Below are positions 1-5,036 of a DNA stretch of 5,036 nt, one piece after another. The number at the start of each line of letters is the position of its first letter. Positions within the stretch are counted from its first letter, which is position 1. The position numbers were made by a program, and so were the translations under genes. The notes under the pieces are model-generated. The model was not told the origin of the DNA and ran no database searches. It saw only the letters and a program-made list of their open reading frames with translations. The DNA is from Clostridia bacterium. Lineage in GTDB: Bacteria; Bacillota; Peptococcia; DRI-13; DTU073. Where the stretch lies: the NCBI GenBank assembly GCA_028709105.1, contig JAQVYD010000092.1:1-5036 (forward strand), read 5' to 3'.

Positions 1-381
1 TTTATCCACATATCCCGAGGAAATAACCTTATCCATACTATTGAGATAGGCTTTAGTAAGCGCGATTCTTTCTGTCAGAAAAGCATTAGCTTCTTCCAAA
101 TTTAAACCTATTTCTACGAATTGCTCATTAAATTTTTGCAATCTTCGCAGCAGTTGATCAATACTACTCTCATAATCTTGTTGAGCAACAAATTCAGCAT
201 AAATACCCGGCGCCTTAGTTTTTTTATCCTCCAACAGCATATTCGTCACGCCGCCATAAGCAGAAACGACAAAAACCCTGCCATATCTAAACTCCGGGTC
301 GTCAGGAAGACGAATAATATTTTCTAAAACACGACGAAATTGAGACATCGAGGTACCGCCAATTTTTTCTACGGTTAACAT
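1..381 (-). CDS. ask: Aspartate kinase, N-terminal part (cut by window edge)
   Basis: This is the first 127 codons of an aspartokinase, the cytosolic enzyme that phosphorylates L-aspartate to start the Lys/Thr/Met (and ectoine) pathways. Seen: the nucleotide-binding start MLTVEKIGGTSMSQF, where KIGGTSM stands for the usual KFGGTSV, and VVSAYGGVTNMLLE at about residues 38-51, matching the family's VVSAxxGxT block. The stretch KKTKAPGIYAEF at about 53-64 resembles, from memory, the aspartokinases linked to ectoine gene clusters (Ask_Ect type) more than LysC. The kinase C-terminal part and any ACT domains lie outside the window. The ATG at 379-381 has a good Shine-Dalgarno site upstream. It starts 39 bases after the RNase G stop with no terminator between, so cotranscription is likely. 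The family call is firm; the ectoine-type subfamily is tentative and does not by itself mean the cell makes ectoine. Confidence 0.85.
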   Translation of the reverse strand, partial: MLTVEKIGGTSMSQFRRVLENIIRLPDDPEFRYGRVFVVSAYGGVTNMLLEDKKTKAPGIYAEFVAQQDYESSIDQLLRRLQKFNEQFVEIGLNLEEANAFLTERIALTKAYLNSMDKVISSGYVDK

Positions 382-393
382 CTTGTTTGATCA

Positions 394-400
394 ACTCCTT
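394..400 (-). promoter_or_regulatory. Ribosome binding site of the aspartate kinase gene
   Basis: On the minus strand this reads AAGGAGT, 12 bases before the ATG at 381. It supports that start. The rest of the 39-base gap (382-420) shows no stem followed by a T-run, so there is no sign of a terminator between RNase G and this gene. Confidence 0.7.
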
Positions 401-420
401 AAATTAATTTTTCACAGATC

Positions 421-1686
421 CTATTGCTCCGACAAGACTCTGCCTTTTCCTCCACAATAAGGACAGCACTTTTCTAAAGTACTGGAAAGAGACTGTCTGA
501 CTTTTTTTCTCGTCATTTCCACAAAACCCAAGGAGGTAATCCCCAGAATATGTGTCTTCACCTTATCTTTTTTTAATTCTTCCTCTAAAACAGCTAAAAG
601 CTTTTGGCGATCGTTCTCCGTGTCCATATCAATAAAATCAATAATAATAATACCACCAATATTTCTTAATCTCAACTGCCGCGCAATTTCCCGCACTGCT
701 TCACAATTGGTTTTTAAAACCGTATCCGCTAAATCCTTACTTCCTATAAATTTGCCTGTATTCACATCAATGGCCGTCAAAGCTTCCGTCTCATCAATAA
801 CAATATAGCCGCCGTTTTTTAACCAGACCTTTCTTTTCAAAGCCTGGGCAATTTCCTGCTCTACAGCATATTTTGCAAAAAGCTTAGCCGTATCACTTAA
901 AAAAACCCGGTTTTTTAGGCTTTCATCAACAATATCCAAATAATCAATGATCATTGCCATGACGGAACGCGCATTAACACTTAGTTTTTGAATATCCCCG
1001 CTAAAAACATCCCGCAGAACCCTCTGCACAAGTCCCAGGTCTTGATGCAGCAACAGCGGGCCGGAGGTATTTTCTGCCCGCAGCATAAGCCTCTCCCACA
1101 TCTTCAGGAGCTTTTGCCGATCCTGACCCAAAGCCTCCGGACAGGCACCCTCCGCAACAGTACGCACAATCAGCCCTATTTTTTCCGGTTTTAACTGTTC
1201 CGCAATGTCCTTCAGCCTCTCCCGCTCCGCTTCATCTGTAATCCGCCGCGAAATTCCGATATAATCAGCCATAGGCAGCAAGACTAAATACCGGCCCGGC
1301 AAAGCCAGATTGGTCGTAATCCGCGCTCCTTTAGTACCTACCGGCTCCTTGGCAATCTGCACCACAAGCTCCTGTCCCTCTTTCACCAGGTCACGAATAT
1401 TCGGCCGGATTGCTTCCGCCGGATGCTCCGTCCGGCTTTCCCCACCCGGCCCAAGCAGATTCGTCCATACATCCTCGACATAAAGAAAAGCATTCTTCTC
1501 CAGTCCTATATCGACAAAGGCCGCCTGCATCCCGGGCAGCACATTTTTGACGACACCTTTATAAATATTGCCCACCAAACGCTGATCCGGTTCCCGTTCC
1601 ACATATATTTCCACTAATTGCCCTTCTTCAAGAACAGCTACCTTTGTTTCCTCTTCTGCTGCCTGTATCAAGATTTCCCGATACAT
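421..1686 (-). CDS. rng: Ribonuclease E/G family endoribonuclease (RNase G), short C-terminus
   Basis: Single-strand-specific endoribonuclease for mRNA decay and rRNA/tRNA maturation, acting in the cytoplasm. Numbered from the ATG at 1686 (421 aa): MYREILIQ start, S1 RNA-binding domain at about 34-125 (GNIYKGVVKNVLPGMQAAFVD), 5'-sensor region around R175-T176 (LIVRT), and catalytic DNase I-like domain with metal-binding Asp at D307 (DVNTGK) and D350 (IIIIDFIDMD). The zinc-link is CPYC (C408 and C411). Asp and Cys spacing is collinear with E. coli RNase E D303, D346, C404 and C407. The protein stops 10 residues after the second Cys, so the small domain that follows in E. coli RNase G (489 aa) is missing. 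A GTG at 1693-1695 in frame would add MTL, but the GGGGAG site overlaps it and is 8 bases from the ATG, so ATG is preferred. It lies 22 bases after the DUF2344 gene, probably in the same operon. Confidence 0.92.
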   Translation of the reverse strand: MYREILIQAAEEETKVAVLEEGQLVEIYVEREPDQRLVGNIYKGVVKNVLPGMQAAFVDIGLEKNAFLYVEDVWTNLLGPGGESRTEHPAEAIRPNIRDLVKEGQELVVQIAKEPVGTKGARITTNLALPGRYLVLLPMADYIGISRRITDEAERERLKDIAEQLKPEKIGLIVRTVAEGACPEALGQDRQKLLKMWERLMLRAENTSGPLLLHQDLGLVQRVLRDVFSGDIQKLSVNARSVMAMIIDYLDIVDESLKNRVFLSDTAKLFAKYAVEQEIAQALKRKVWLKNGGYIVIDETEALTAIDVNTGKFIGSKDLADTVLKTNCEAVREIARQLRLRNIGGIIIIDFIDMDTENDRQKLLAVLEEELKKDKVKTHILGITSLGFVEMTRKKVRQSLSSTLEKCCPYCGGKGRVLSEQ

Positions 1687-1694
1687 TAACGTCA

Positions 1695-1700
1695 CTCCCC
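1695..1700 (-). promoter_or_regulatory. Ribosome binding site deciding the RNase G start
   Basis: The minus strand reads GGGGAG here. Its last G is the first base of a possible GTG start (1693-1695), which leaves no spacer for that codon. The ATG at 1684-1686 has an 8-base spacer. This favours a 421-residue RNase G over the 424-residue reading. Confidence 0.65.
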
Positions 1701-1708
1701 GCCAAATC

Positions 1709-2416
1709 CTATGCTCTTTCCAGAGGTGAATAAATTTTATCGTTTTCCCGGATATATAAACCGAGACGGTGTATCCGGATATTTTCTCCCCAGAAATTTT
1801 CCCCCCGGGAAAAAGAAACTGTATCTTTAACCATTTCTATTACTTCTTCCGGCTTAACATTCCCCTGACTGCCTGTCTGAACAGCTATATGCAAAATTAA
1901 TTTATTGTTTTCAGCCCAACCTTGCAGTTGCCACAAACCGGGCCGGATATCAACCTGACGTTCGCCCTTTTTCCCCCGGCGCAAGACGGAATACGCCGGG
2001 CGCGCCAATACCTGTGCGATCATTTCTTCCGCCTCTTTCTGCTCTATAGCTTGCCGGAGAGGGATTTCCACCCGGTAACGCGCCAGATTGATGATCGCCA
2101 TCAAGCTTTCTCTCCTTTGCGTAACGGGAACAGCCGCCACCATCTTCAGTCCGGCGGGGAGAACGGCATTTATACGCTGCACCGCTTCCTCTGCCGGCCA
2201 ATCTCCCTTAAGCGGTAAATCAAGATATTCCCCCTCACTGGTAACCCCAACCGCCAGAGCGGAAGCATAAGAAACACAAAGATGCGGATTAAAACCCTCT
2301 GAAAAAACCAAAGGCAACTGAGCCCGCCGCAAAGCCCTTTCCATCGCCCTCATTAAATCCAAATGAGATAAAAACCTCGCTTCTTCCTCTTTACTATATT
2401 GCAAACATAAGCGCAT
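1709..2416 (-). CDS. TIGR03936-type radical SAM-associated protein (DUF2344)
   Basis: Partner of the radical SAM protein encoded just upstream; in some bacteria the two are one fused polypeptide. Its biochemical role is not known to me. Seen in the 235-residue reading: the family-typical start MRLCLQYSKEEEARFLSHLDLMR, then ERALRRAQLPLVFSEGFNPH at about 26-45 and VGVTSEGEYLDL at about 56-67, which are the hallmark blocks. A C-terminal half holds QTGSQGNVKPEEV near 179-191 and a closing HRLGLY motif. No signal peptide or membrane segment is visible, so it should be cytosolic. The ATG at 2414-2416 is chosen because it gives the conserved MRL start and lies 4 bases after the upstream TAA. A GTG at 2426-2428 would add four residues and overlap the upstream gene by 8 bases, but the GAGG before it is only about 3 bases away. 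Translational coupling with the upstream gene is likely either way. Confidence 0.88.
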   Translation of the reverse strand: MRLCLQYSKEEEARFLSHLDLMRAMERALRRAQLPLVFSEGFNPHLCVSYASALAVGVTSEGEYLDLPLKGDWPAEEAVQRINAVLPAGLKMVAAVPVTQRRESLMAIINLARYRVEIPLRQAIEQKEAEEMIAQVLARPAYSVLRRGKKGERQVDIRPGLWQLQGWAENNKLILHIAVQTGSQGNVKPEEVIEMVKDTVSFSRGENFWGENIRIHRLGLYIRENDKIYSPLERA

Positions 2417-2420
2417 CTCT

Positions 2421-4298
2421 TTATTCACCTTTCCTCAAACGTGTGTCAACATCTAAGTCCTGACAAATACCGCAAACAGAACAGGGAGCGAAGCGGCAAT
2501 CCCCTGTCGTCGCTAACTCATAAGCTTTTTCTCTTTCTCGCCGGAGATATTCCTTTTTCACCCCGGTATCCAGATGATCCCAGGGCAGCGCGTCTTGATA
2601 AGTCAAAGGCTGATTAGCAATCTCTTCCGGCACAATCCCTGTTTTCCGAAAAGCTTCCCGCCACAGTTCATAGCGAAAATGCTCCGACCAGCCGTCAAAA
2701 CGGCACCCCAAACGCCACGCCTCTTCTAACGCCTGTCCTAAACGCCTGTCCCCTTTAGCAAAAACAGCCTCGAGAAAACTTACTTCTGCTTCGTGATAAT
2801 GATATACAATCCCTTTCTCCCTAATTCTATTCCTTAAATATTTTTGTTTTTCCTGCAATAAGGCGATCGAATCTTGCGGCTCCCACTGAAAAGGGGTATG
2901 AGGCTTAGGCACAAAAGAGGAAACACTTACCGTAACCGTAGGCCTCTGCTTACTTCCTTTTTCCCGCAAGATTTCCCGTCCTCTCAGCAAAACCTTGGCG
3001 GCAAGAGCGGCAATACCGTCTAAGTCCGCCAAGGTTTCCGTGGGCAAGCCCAGCATAAAATACAGCTTGATCTGTGTCCAGCCTTCCTGAAAAACCGCCT
3101 CGGCAACCTCCATTAAATTTTCTTCTGTGACATTCTTATTAATCACATCCCGCAACCGTTGAGTTCCGGCTTCCGGGGCAAAAGTAAGCCCTGTTTTTCT
3201 AACCCGCTGGACCTCCTTGGCTAAATTGACGGAAAAAGAATCTACCCGTAAAGAAGGCAGGGACACACCAATGTTTTTCCCCTCAAAACGGTTTAAAACT
3301 TCCTGTAATAAAGGTTCTACACAAGTATAGTCACTTGTGCTTAAAGAAGTAAGCGAGATTTCCTGATGCCCTGTATGCTCACTGATCTTCTCCGCCTGTT
3401 GCAAAAGCAAATCCTTACTGCGCTCCCGCACCGGCCGATAAAGAAAGCCCGCCTGGCAAAAACGACAGCCCCTTGTACAACCTCTTAAAACCTCCAGCAT
3501 CATGCGGTCATGCACTACTTCCAAATAAGGAACAATCGGCCGCGCGGGGAAATAAGCTTGGTCAAGGTCTCGGACCACCCTTTTCACAATGCGGGGGGCC
3601 GCCCCGGGCTCTTTTACTTTAACCCCTTGGAACTTTCCTTGCTCATCATACAAAGCTTCATAAAAGGAAGGCACATATACGCCCCTGATGCGGGCTAATT
3701 CCTTTAATACTTCTTTTTTATCCTGTTTTCCCTGTCTAATGGCACGATGGGCGGCCATTACCGCAAAAACCTCCAGAATAACCTCTTCTCCTTCACCCAA
3801 GACAAAAAAATCAATAAACTCCGCCAAAGGTTCAGGATTATAAGCACAAGGACCGCCGGCCATCACCAGGGGAGCTTCATTTCCCCGCTCTTGCGCGCGC
3901 AGAGGAAGACCCCCTAAAGCCAGGATATTGAGAATGTTGGTATAGCTCATCTCATATTGCAAAGTAAAACCGAGACAATCAAAATCAGCCAGCGGTCTTA
4001 AGGACTCCAAACTAAAAAGGGGTATCGCGCGAGTGCGCAATTCCTGCTCCAGATCCGGCCAGGGGGCAAAAACCCGCTCCATTAAATAATCCGGCTCTGC
4101 ATTAACTACACCATAGAGAATCTGTAAACCCAGATGGGACATGCCCACCTCATACACATCAGGAAAAGCAAAAAGAGAACGCAGTTTAACCGCCTGCCAA
4201 TCTTTCCGCACAGCATTGTATTCATTTCCCAAGTAACGCAGCGGTTTTCTCACCTTAGGCAAAACTTCTTCTTCTAAAACTTGTTTCAACTGCTGCAA
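2421..4298 (-). CDS. TIGR03960-type B12-binding-domain radical SAM protein
   Basis: A radical S-adenosylmethionine enzyme of unknown substrate, 625 aa, which fits the unfused family form. Seen: a cobalamin-binding-like N-terminal domain at about 40-175, with AFPDVYEVGMSHLG at 44-57 and MAGGPCAYNPEPLAEF to VLGEGEE at 146-172. It lacks an obvious DxHxxG, so cobalamin binding is uncertain. The radical SAM core at about 265-500 has the [4Fe-4S] motif CTRGCRFC (C274, C278, C281), then TSLSTSDY (317-324), a SLPSLRVDSF strand (346-355), TFAPEAGTQRLR (372-383) and KLYFMLGLPTET (411-422). A C-terminal cysteine cluster (C601, C606, C609, C612 in CRFAPCSVCGIC) may hold a second metal site. The start is TTG at 4296-4298, with a strong GGAGG upstream; the conserved KPLRYLGNEYN begins at residue 18, so the N-terminus is about right. 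The next gene is its dedicated partner. Neighbouring RNase G suggests an RNA- or ribosome-related job, which is inference. Confidence 0.92.
   Translation of the reverse strand: MQQLKQVLEEEVLPKVRKPLRYLGNEYNAVRKDWQAVKLRSLFAFPDVYEVGMSHLGLQILYGVVNAEPDYLMERVFAPWPDLEQELRTRAIPLFSLESLRPLADFDCLGFTLQYEMSYTNILNILALGGLPLRAQERGNEAPLVMAGGPCAYNPEPLAEFIDFFVLGEGEEVILEVFAVMAAHRAIRQGKQDKKEVLKELARIRGVYVPSFYEALYDEQGKFQGVKVKEPGAAPRIVKRVVRDLDQAYFPARPIVPYLEVVHDRMMLEVLRGCTRGCRFCQAGFLYRPVRERSKDLLLQQAEKISEHTGHQEISLTSLSTSDYTCVEPLLQEVLNRFEGKNIGVSLPSLRVDSFSVNLAKEVQRVRKTGLTFAPEAGTQRLRDVINKNVTEENLMEVAEAVFQEGWTQIKLYFMLGLPTETLADLDGIAALAAKVLLRGREILREKGSKQRPTVTVSVSSFVPKPHTPFQWEPQDSIALLQEKQKYLRNRIREKGIVYHYHEAEVSFLEAVFAKGDRRLGQALEEAWRLGCRFDGWSEHFRYELWREAFRKTGIVPEEIANQPLTYQDALPWDHLDTGVKKEYLRREREKAYELATTGDCRFAPCSVCGICQDLDVDTRLRKGE
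2426..2436 (-). promoter_or_regulatory. Ribosome binding site of the DUF2344 gene, inside the end of the radical SAM gene
   Basis: The minus strand reads GAGGAAAGGTG here, within the last codons of the radical SAM gene. The AAAGGTG part stands 9 bases before the ATG at 2416, a normal spacing. The GAGGA part is too close to the alternative GTG at 2428. The site lies inside coding sequence, which suits coupled translation of the two partners. Confidence 0.55.
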
Positions 4299-4311
4299 AG
4301 CTATTAAGCCC

Positions 4312-4316
4312 CCTCC
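4312..4316 (-). promoter_or_regulatory. Ribosome binding site for the TTG start of the radical SAM gene
   Basis: The minus strand reads GGAGG, followed by more G residues (to 4309). It lies about 10 to 13 bases before the TTG at 4298. No ATG or GTG with comparable spacing is present, so the TTG start is well supported. Confidence 0.65.
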
Positions 4317-4352
4317 AAGTAACTACCGAATAATCATAACGCTACATCTAAT

Positions 4353-4382
4353 AATATAGTTCTTTCATCAACTACGCAACAA
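4353..4382 (-). promoter_or_regulatory. Possible sigma-A-type promoter for the radical SAM-RNase G operon
   Basis: On the minus strand a TTGTTG (4382-4377) and a TATATT (4358-4353) are separated by 18 bases, within an AT-rich stretch (4317-4409) between the palindromic element and the gene. Both boxes are imperfect and the call rests on pattern only. If real, the trio would have its own promoter downstream of the element and would not depend on read-through from the LytM-fold gene. Confidence 0.35.
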
Positions 4383-4414
4383 CACACGGTGAAGAAATAA
4401 GAAAATATACTGTA

Positions 4415-4602
4415 CCGTTTCCTGCTCTGTACAGAACAGACTAGCACTTGGGGTAGATGACCTTGACTAGTACTTTGTTCGACGGCTGTTTTAGCCAAGG
4501 TACTGCCGGAGGGTGATTTATCGAAGGGCAGCCAAACGTTCTTAGCGAAGGTGAGGCTAGTACCTTGGTTAAAACAGCAAACGTGTACAGAGCAGGAAAC
4601 GG
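4415..4602. repeat. Long hairpin unit 1 of the palindromic element
   Basis: Arms 4415-4433 and 4584-4602 are perfect 19-base inverted copies. An inner stem, 4485-4504 with 4559-4578, pairs at 19 of 20 positions, and the one mismatch would be a G-U or A-C pair depending on the strand transcribed. A small tip stem CTGCC/GGCAG lies at 4503-4507 with 4527-4531 and competes slightly with the inner stem. No T-run follows on either strand, so it does not look like an intrinsic terminator. Confidence 0.75.
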
Positions 4603-4627
4603 GAAACGCACCTCTGCCTTACCCCGA

Positions 4628-4841
4628 GAAAAGATGCTGTACCGCTTCCCGTTTCTTTGCGCAAGTACAGCTAAACAGACTTACGAAGGCGAGGCTGAGA
4701 AAGCAGAGGCGCTAACAGGACGTTAGCGCCAAGCCCTCGCATGTACAGGATGTACAGTCGAGGGTGGTCTGCTTTCTCCCGAGCCAAGTACTAGTCTGTT
4801 CTGTACAGAGCAGGAAACGGGAAGCGGTACAGCATCTTTTC
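4628..4841. repeat. Long hairpin unit 2 of the palindromic element
   Basis: Arms 4628-4655 and 4814-4841 are perfect 28-base inverted copies. The stem continues inward in register through 4665-4670 with 4801-4806, 4674-4681 with 4793-4800, 4693-4696 with 4782-4785, and 4697-4707 with 4768-4778. The top carries two small hairpins: 4708-4730, and 4734-4739 with 4759-4764. The right arm ends one base before the TGA (4843-4845) of the LytM-fold gene. Ordered pairing over about 214 bases is far beyond a simple terminator. Confidence 0.78.
4708..4730. repeat. Perfect 9-bp hairpin at the tip of unit 2
   Basis: GGCGCTAAC at 4708-4716 pairs with GTTAGCGCC at 4722-4730 across a five-base loop (AGGAC). 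It is the most stable local stem in the gap. No T-run follows it in either direction, so I read it as the apex of the larger structure and not a Rho-independent terminator. Confidence 0.8.
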
Positions 4842-4842
4842 C

Positions 4843-5036
4843 TCATAAGCGGCTCGCGGCGGGCATAAACAGCTTGGTGGGATCTGTCGGCTGCCCCTTT
4901 ACAGAAACACTGAAAAAAAGCTGAGGCTGAAGCGCTTTTCCTGTTTTACCGACTCTGGCAATAATCTGTCCCTCTTGCACCTCATCATTTAGATTAACCA
5001 ATATCTCCTTGCAATACGCATATCTGGTAATAACCC
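4843..5036 (-). CDS. M23/LytM-fold protein, C-terminal end, catalytic His absent (SpoIVFA-like)
   Basis: Only the last 63 codons and the TGA are in the window; the gene enters from the right edge. Seen: VITRYAYCKEILVNLNDEV, then QEGQIIARVGKTGKAL, and LFFSVSVKGQPTDPTKLF. This matches the end of the LytM beta-sheet domain, whose consensus runs GxxVxxGQxIGxxGxTG, then HLHFEVxxNGxPxDP. The two positions of the HxH zinc/catalytic motif read Q and F (QLFF), so this copy is probably not an active endopeptidase. Degenerate LytM domains are known in SpoIVFA, the membrane regulator of the sporulation protease SpoIVFB, and a LytM protein is commonly found just upstream of the radical SAM pair in clostridial genomes. 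SpoIVFA is therefore the best guess. A structural role in another envelope complex is the alternative. The N-terminal membrane segment that would help decide is outside the window. Confidence 0.75.
   Translation of the reverse strand, partial: VITRYAYCKEILVNLNDEVQEGQIIARVGKTGKALQPQLFFSVSVKGQPTDPTKLFMPAASRL

Larger units (their letters stand above)
4410..4832. repeat. Composite palindromic element with nested inverted repeats (MITE-like or structured intergenic repeat)
   Basis: The 423-base block starts CTGTACCG and ends CGGTACAG. Its outer arms, 4415-4451 and 4784-4820, are inverted copies matching at 36 of 37 positions. Inside the same block two long imperfect hairpins can form instead, at 4415-4602 and 4628-4841. 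The arm motif TGTACAGAGCAGGAAACGG occurs three times: 4415-4433 (inverted), 4584-4602 and 4802-4820. A related arm, ACGGGAAGCGGTACAGCATC, lies at 4817-4836 with an inverted copy at 4633-4652. The block is rich in GTAC (13 by eye). No transposase is encoded and I see no convincing target-site duplication at its flanks. It fills most of the gap between the LytM-fold gene and the radical SAM gene. It could be a non-autonomous mobile element, a BIME-like repeat or an unnamed structured RNA; I do not recognise the family. Confidence 0.85.

Noticed and set aside
121..327. Plus-strand open frame of 68 codons opposite the aspartate kinase
   Set aside because: It lies wholly antisense to a gene with clear family motifs and has no recognisable features of its own.
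1950..2201. Minus-strand 83-codon frame inside the DUF2344 gene in another frame
   Set aside because: The overlapping frame carries the conserved DUF2344 blocks; this one is arginine/glycine-rich shadow sequence.
1922..2218. Plus-strand 98-codon frame opposite the DUF2344 gene
   Set aside because: It is antisense to a confident gene and shows no motif or good ribosome binding site.
4634..4726. Plus-strand 30-codon frame starting MLYRFPF within unit 2 of the palindromic element
   Set aside because: Its start lies in a repeat arm, there is no clear Shine-Dalgarno site, and its stop is inside the 9-bp hairpin. Most likely a chance frame in repeat DNA.
4708..4730. Rho-independent terminator at the 9-bp GC-rich hairpin
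   Set aside because: No T-run follows on either strand, and the stem is nested within a larger ordered palindrome.
4410..4832. CRISPR array
   Set aside because: Repeats occur in both orientations with irregular spacing and form long hairpins; there are no regular unique spacers and no cas genes.
4793..4837. Minus-strand 14-codon frame starting MLYRFPF just after the LytM-gene stop, preceded by GAGG
   Set aside because: It looks like a leader peptide at first, but it is simply the inverted repeat arm read from the other side; no run of regulatory codons is present.
4299..4842. T-box or metabolite riboswitch leader for the operon
   Set aside because: I see no T-box TGGN consensus in context, no terminator/antiterminator with a T-run before the radical SAM gene, and no known riboswitch core.

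Overview
The window reads as a piece of a Firmicutes-type chromosome, probably from the Clostridia/Peptococcia or Negativicutes side. All five recognisable genes lie on the minus strand. The core is a B12-binding-type radical SAM protein (TIGR03960 type), its small partner (TIGR03936/DUF2344 type) and an RNase E/G family ribonuclease. This trio is familiar from clostridial genomes, between the mre/min/spoIVF cell-envelope genes and the rplU-prp-rpmA-obg ribosome genes. Strong purine-rich Shine-Dalgarno sites and frequent TTG/GTG/ATG start ambiguity also fit Firmicutes. The lineage call is inference; no 16S or other marker is present.

Layout in transcription order (right to left): (1) 5036-4843, the last 63 codons of an M23/LytM-fold protein whose catalytic His positions are replaced, most like SpoIVFA. 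(2) 4842-4299, a 544-base gap filled mostly by an elaborate palindromic element (about 4410-4832) made of two long imperfect hairpins with shared arms, followed by a short AT-rich stretch with a possible promoter. (3) 4298-2421, the radical SAM protein. (4) 2416-1709, its DUF2344 partner, four bases downstream. (5) 1686-421, RNase G, 22 bases downstream, ending just past its zinc-link cysteines. (6) 381-1, the N-terminal 127 codons of an aspartate kinase of the KIGGTSM type, cut by the window edge.

Genes 3 to 6 are tightly spaced (4, 22 and 39 bases) with no visible terminator, so they probably form one transcript. The radical SAM pair is of unknown function but is conserved beside RNA and ribosome genes. 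RNase G does RNA decay or maturation. The aspartate kinase is an amino-acid or compatible-solute gene and looks out of place here, where rplU is usually found.

The most unusual object is the palindromic element at 4410-4832. It carries GTAC-rich arms in several copies and both orientations and can pair in mutually exclusive ways. It sits where an spoIVFB (M50 protease) gene would usually be expected, with its right arm touching the stop codon of the LytM-fold gene. I do not recognise it as a named repeat family.
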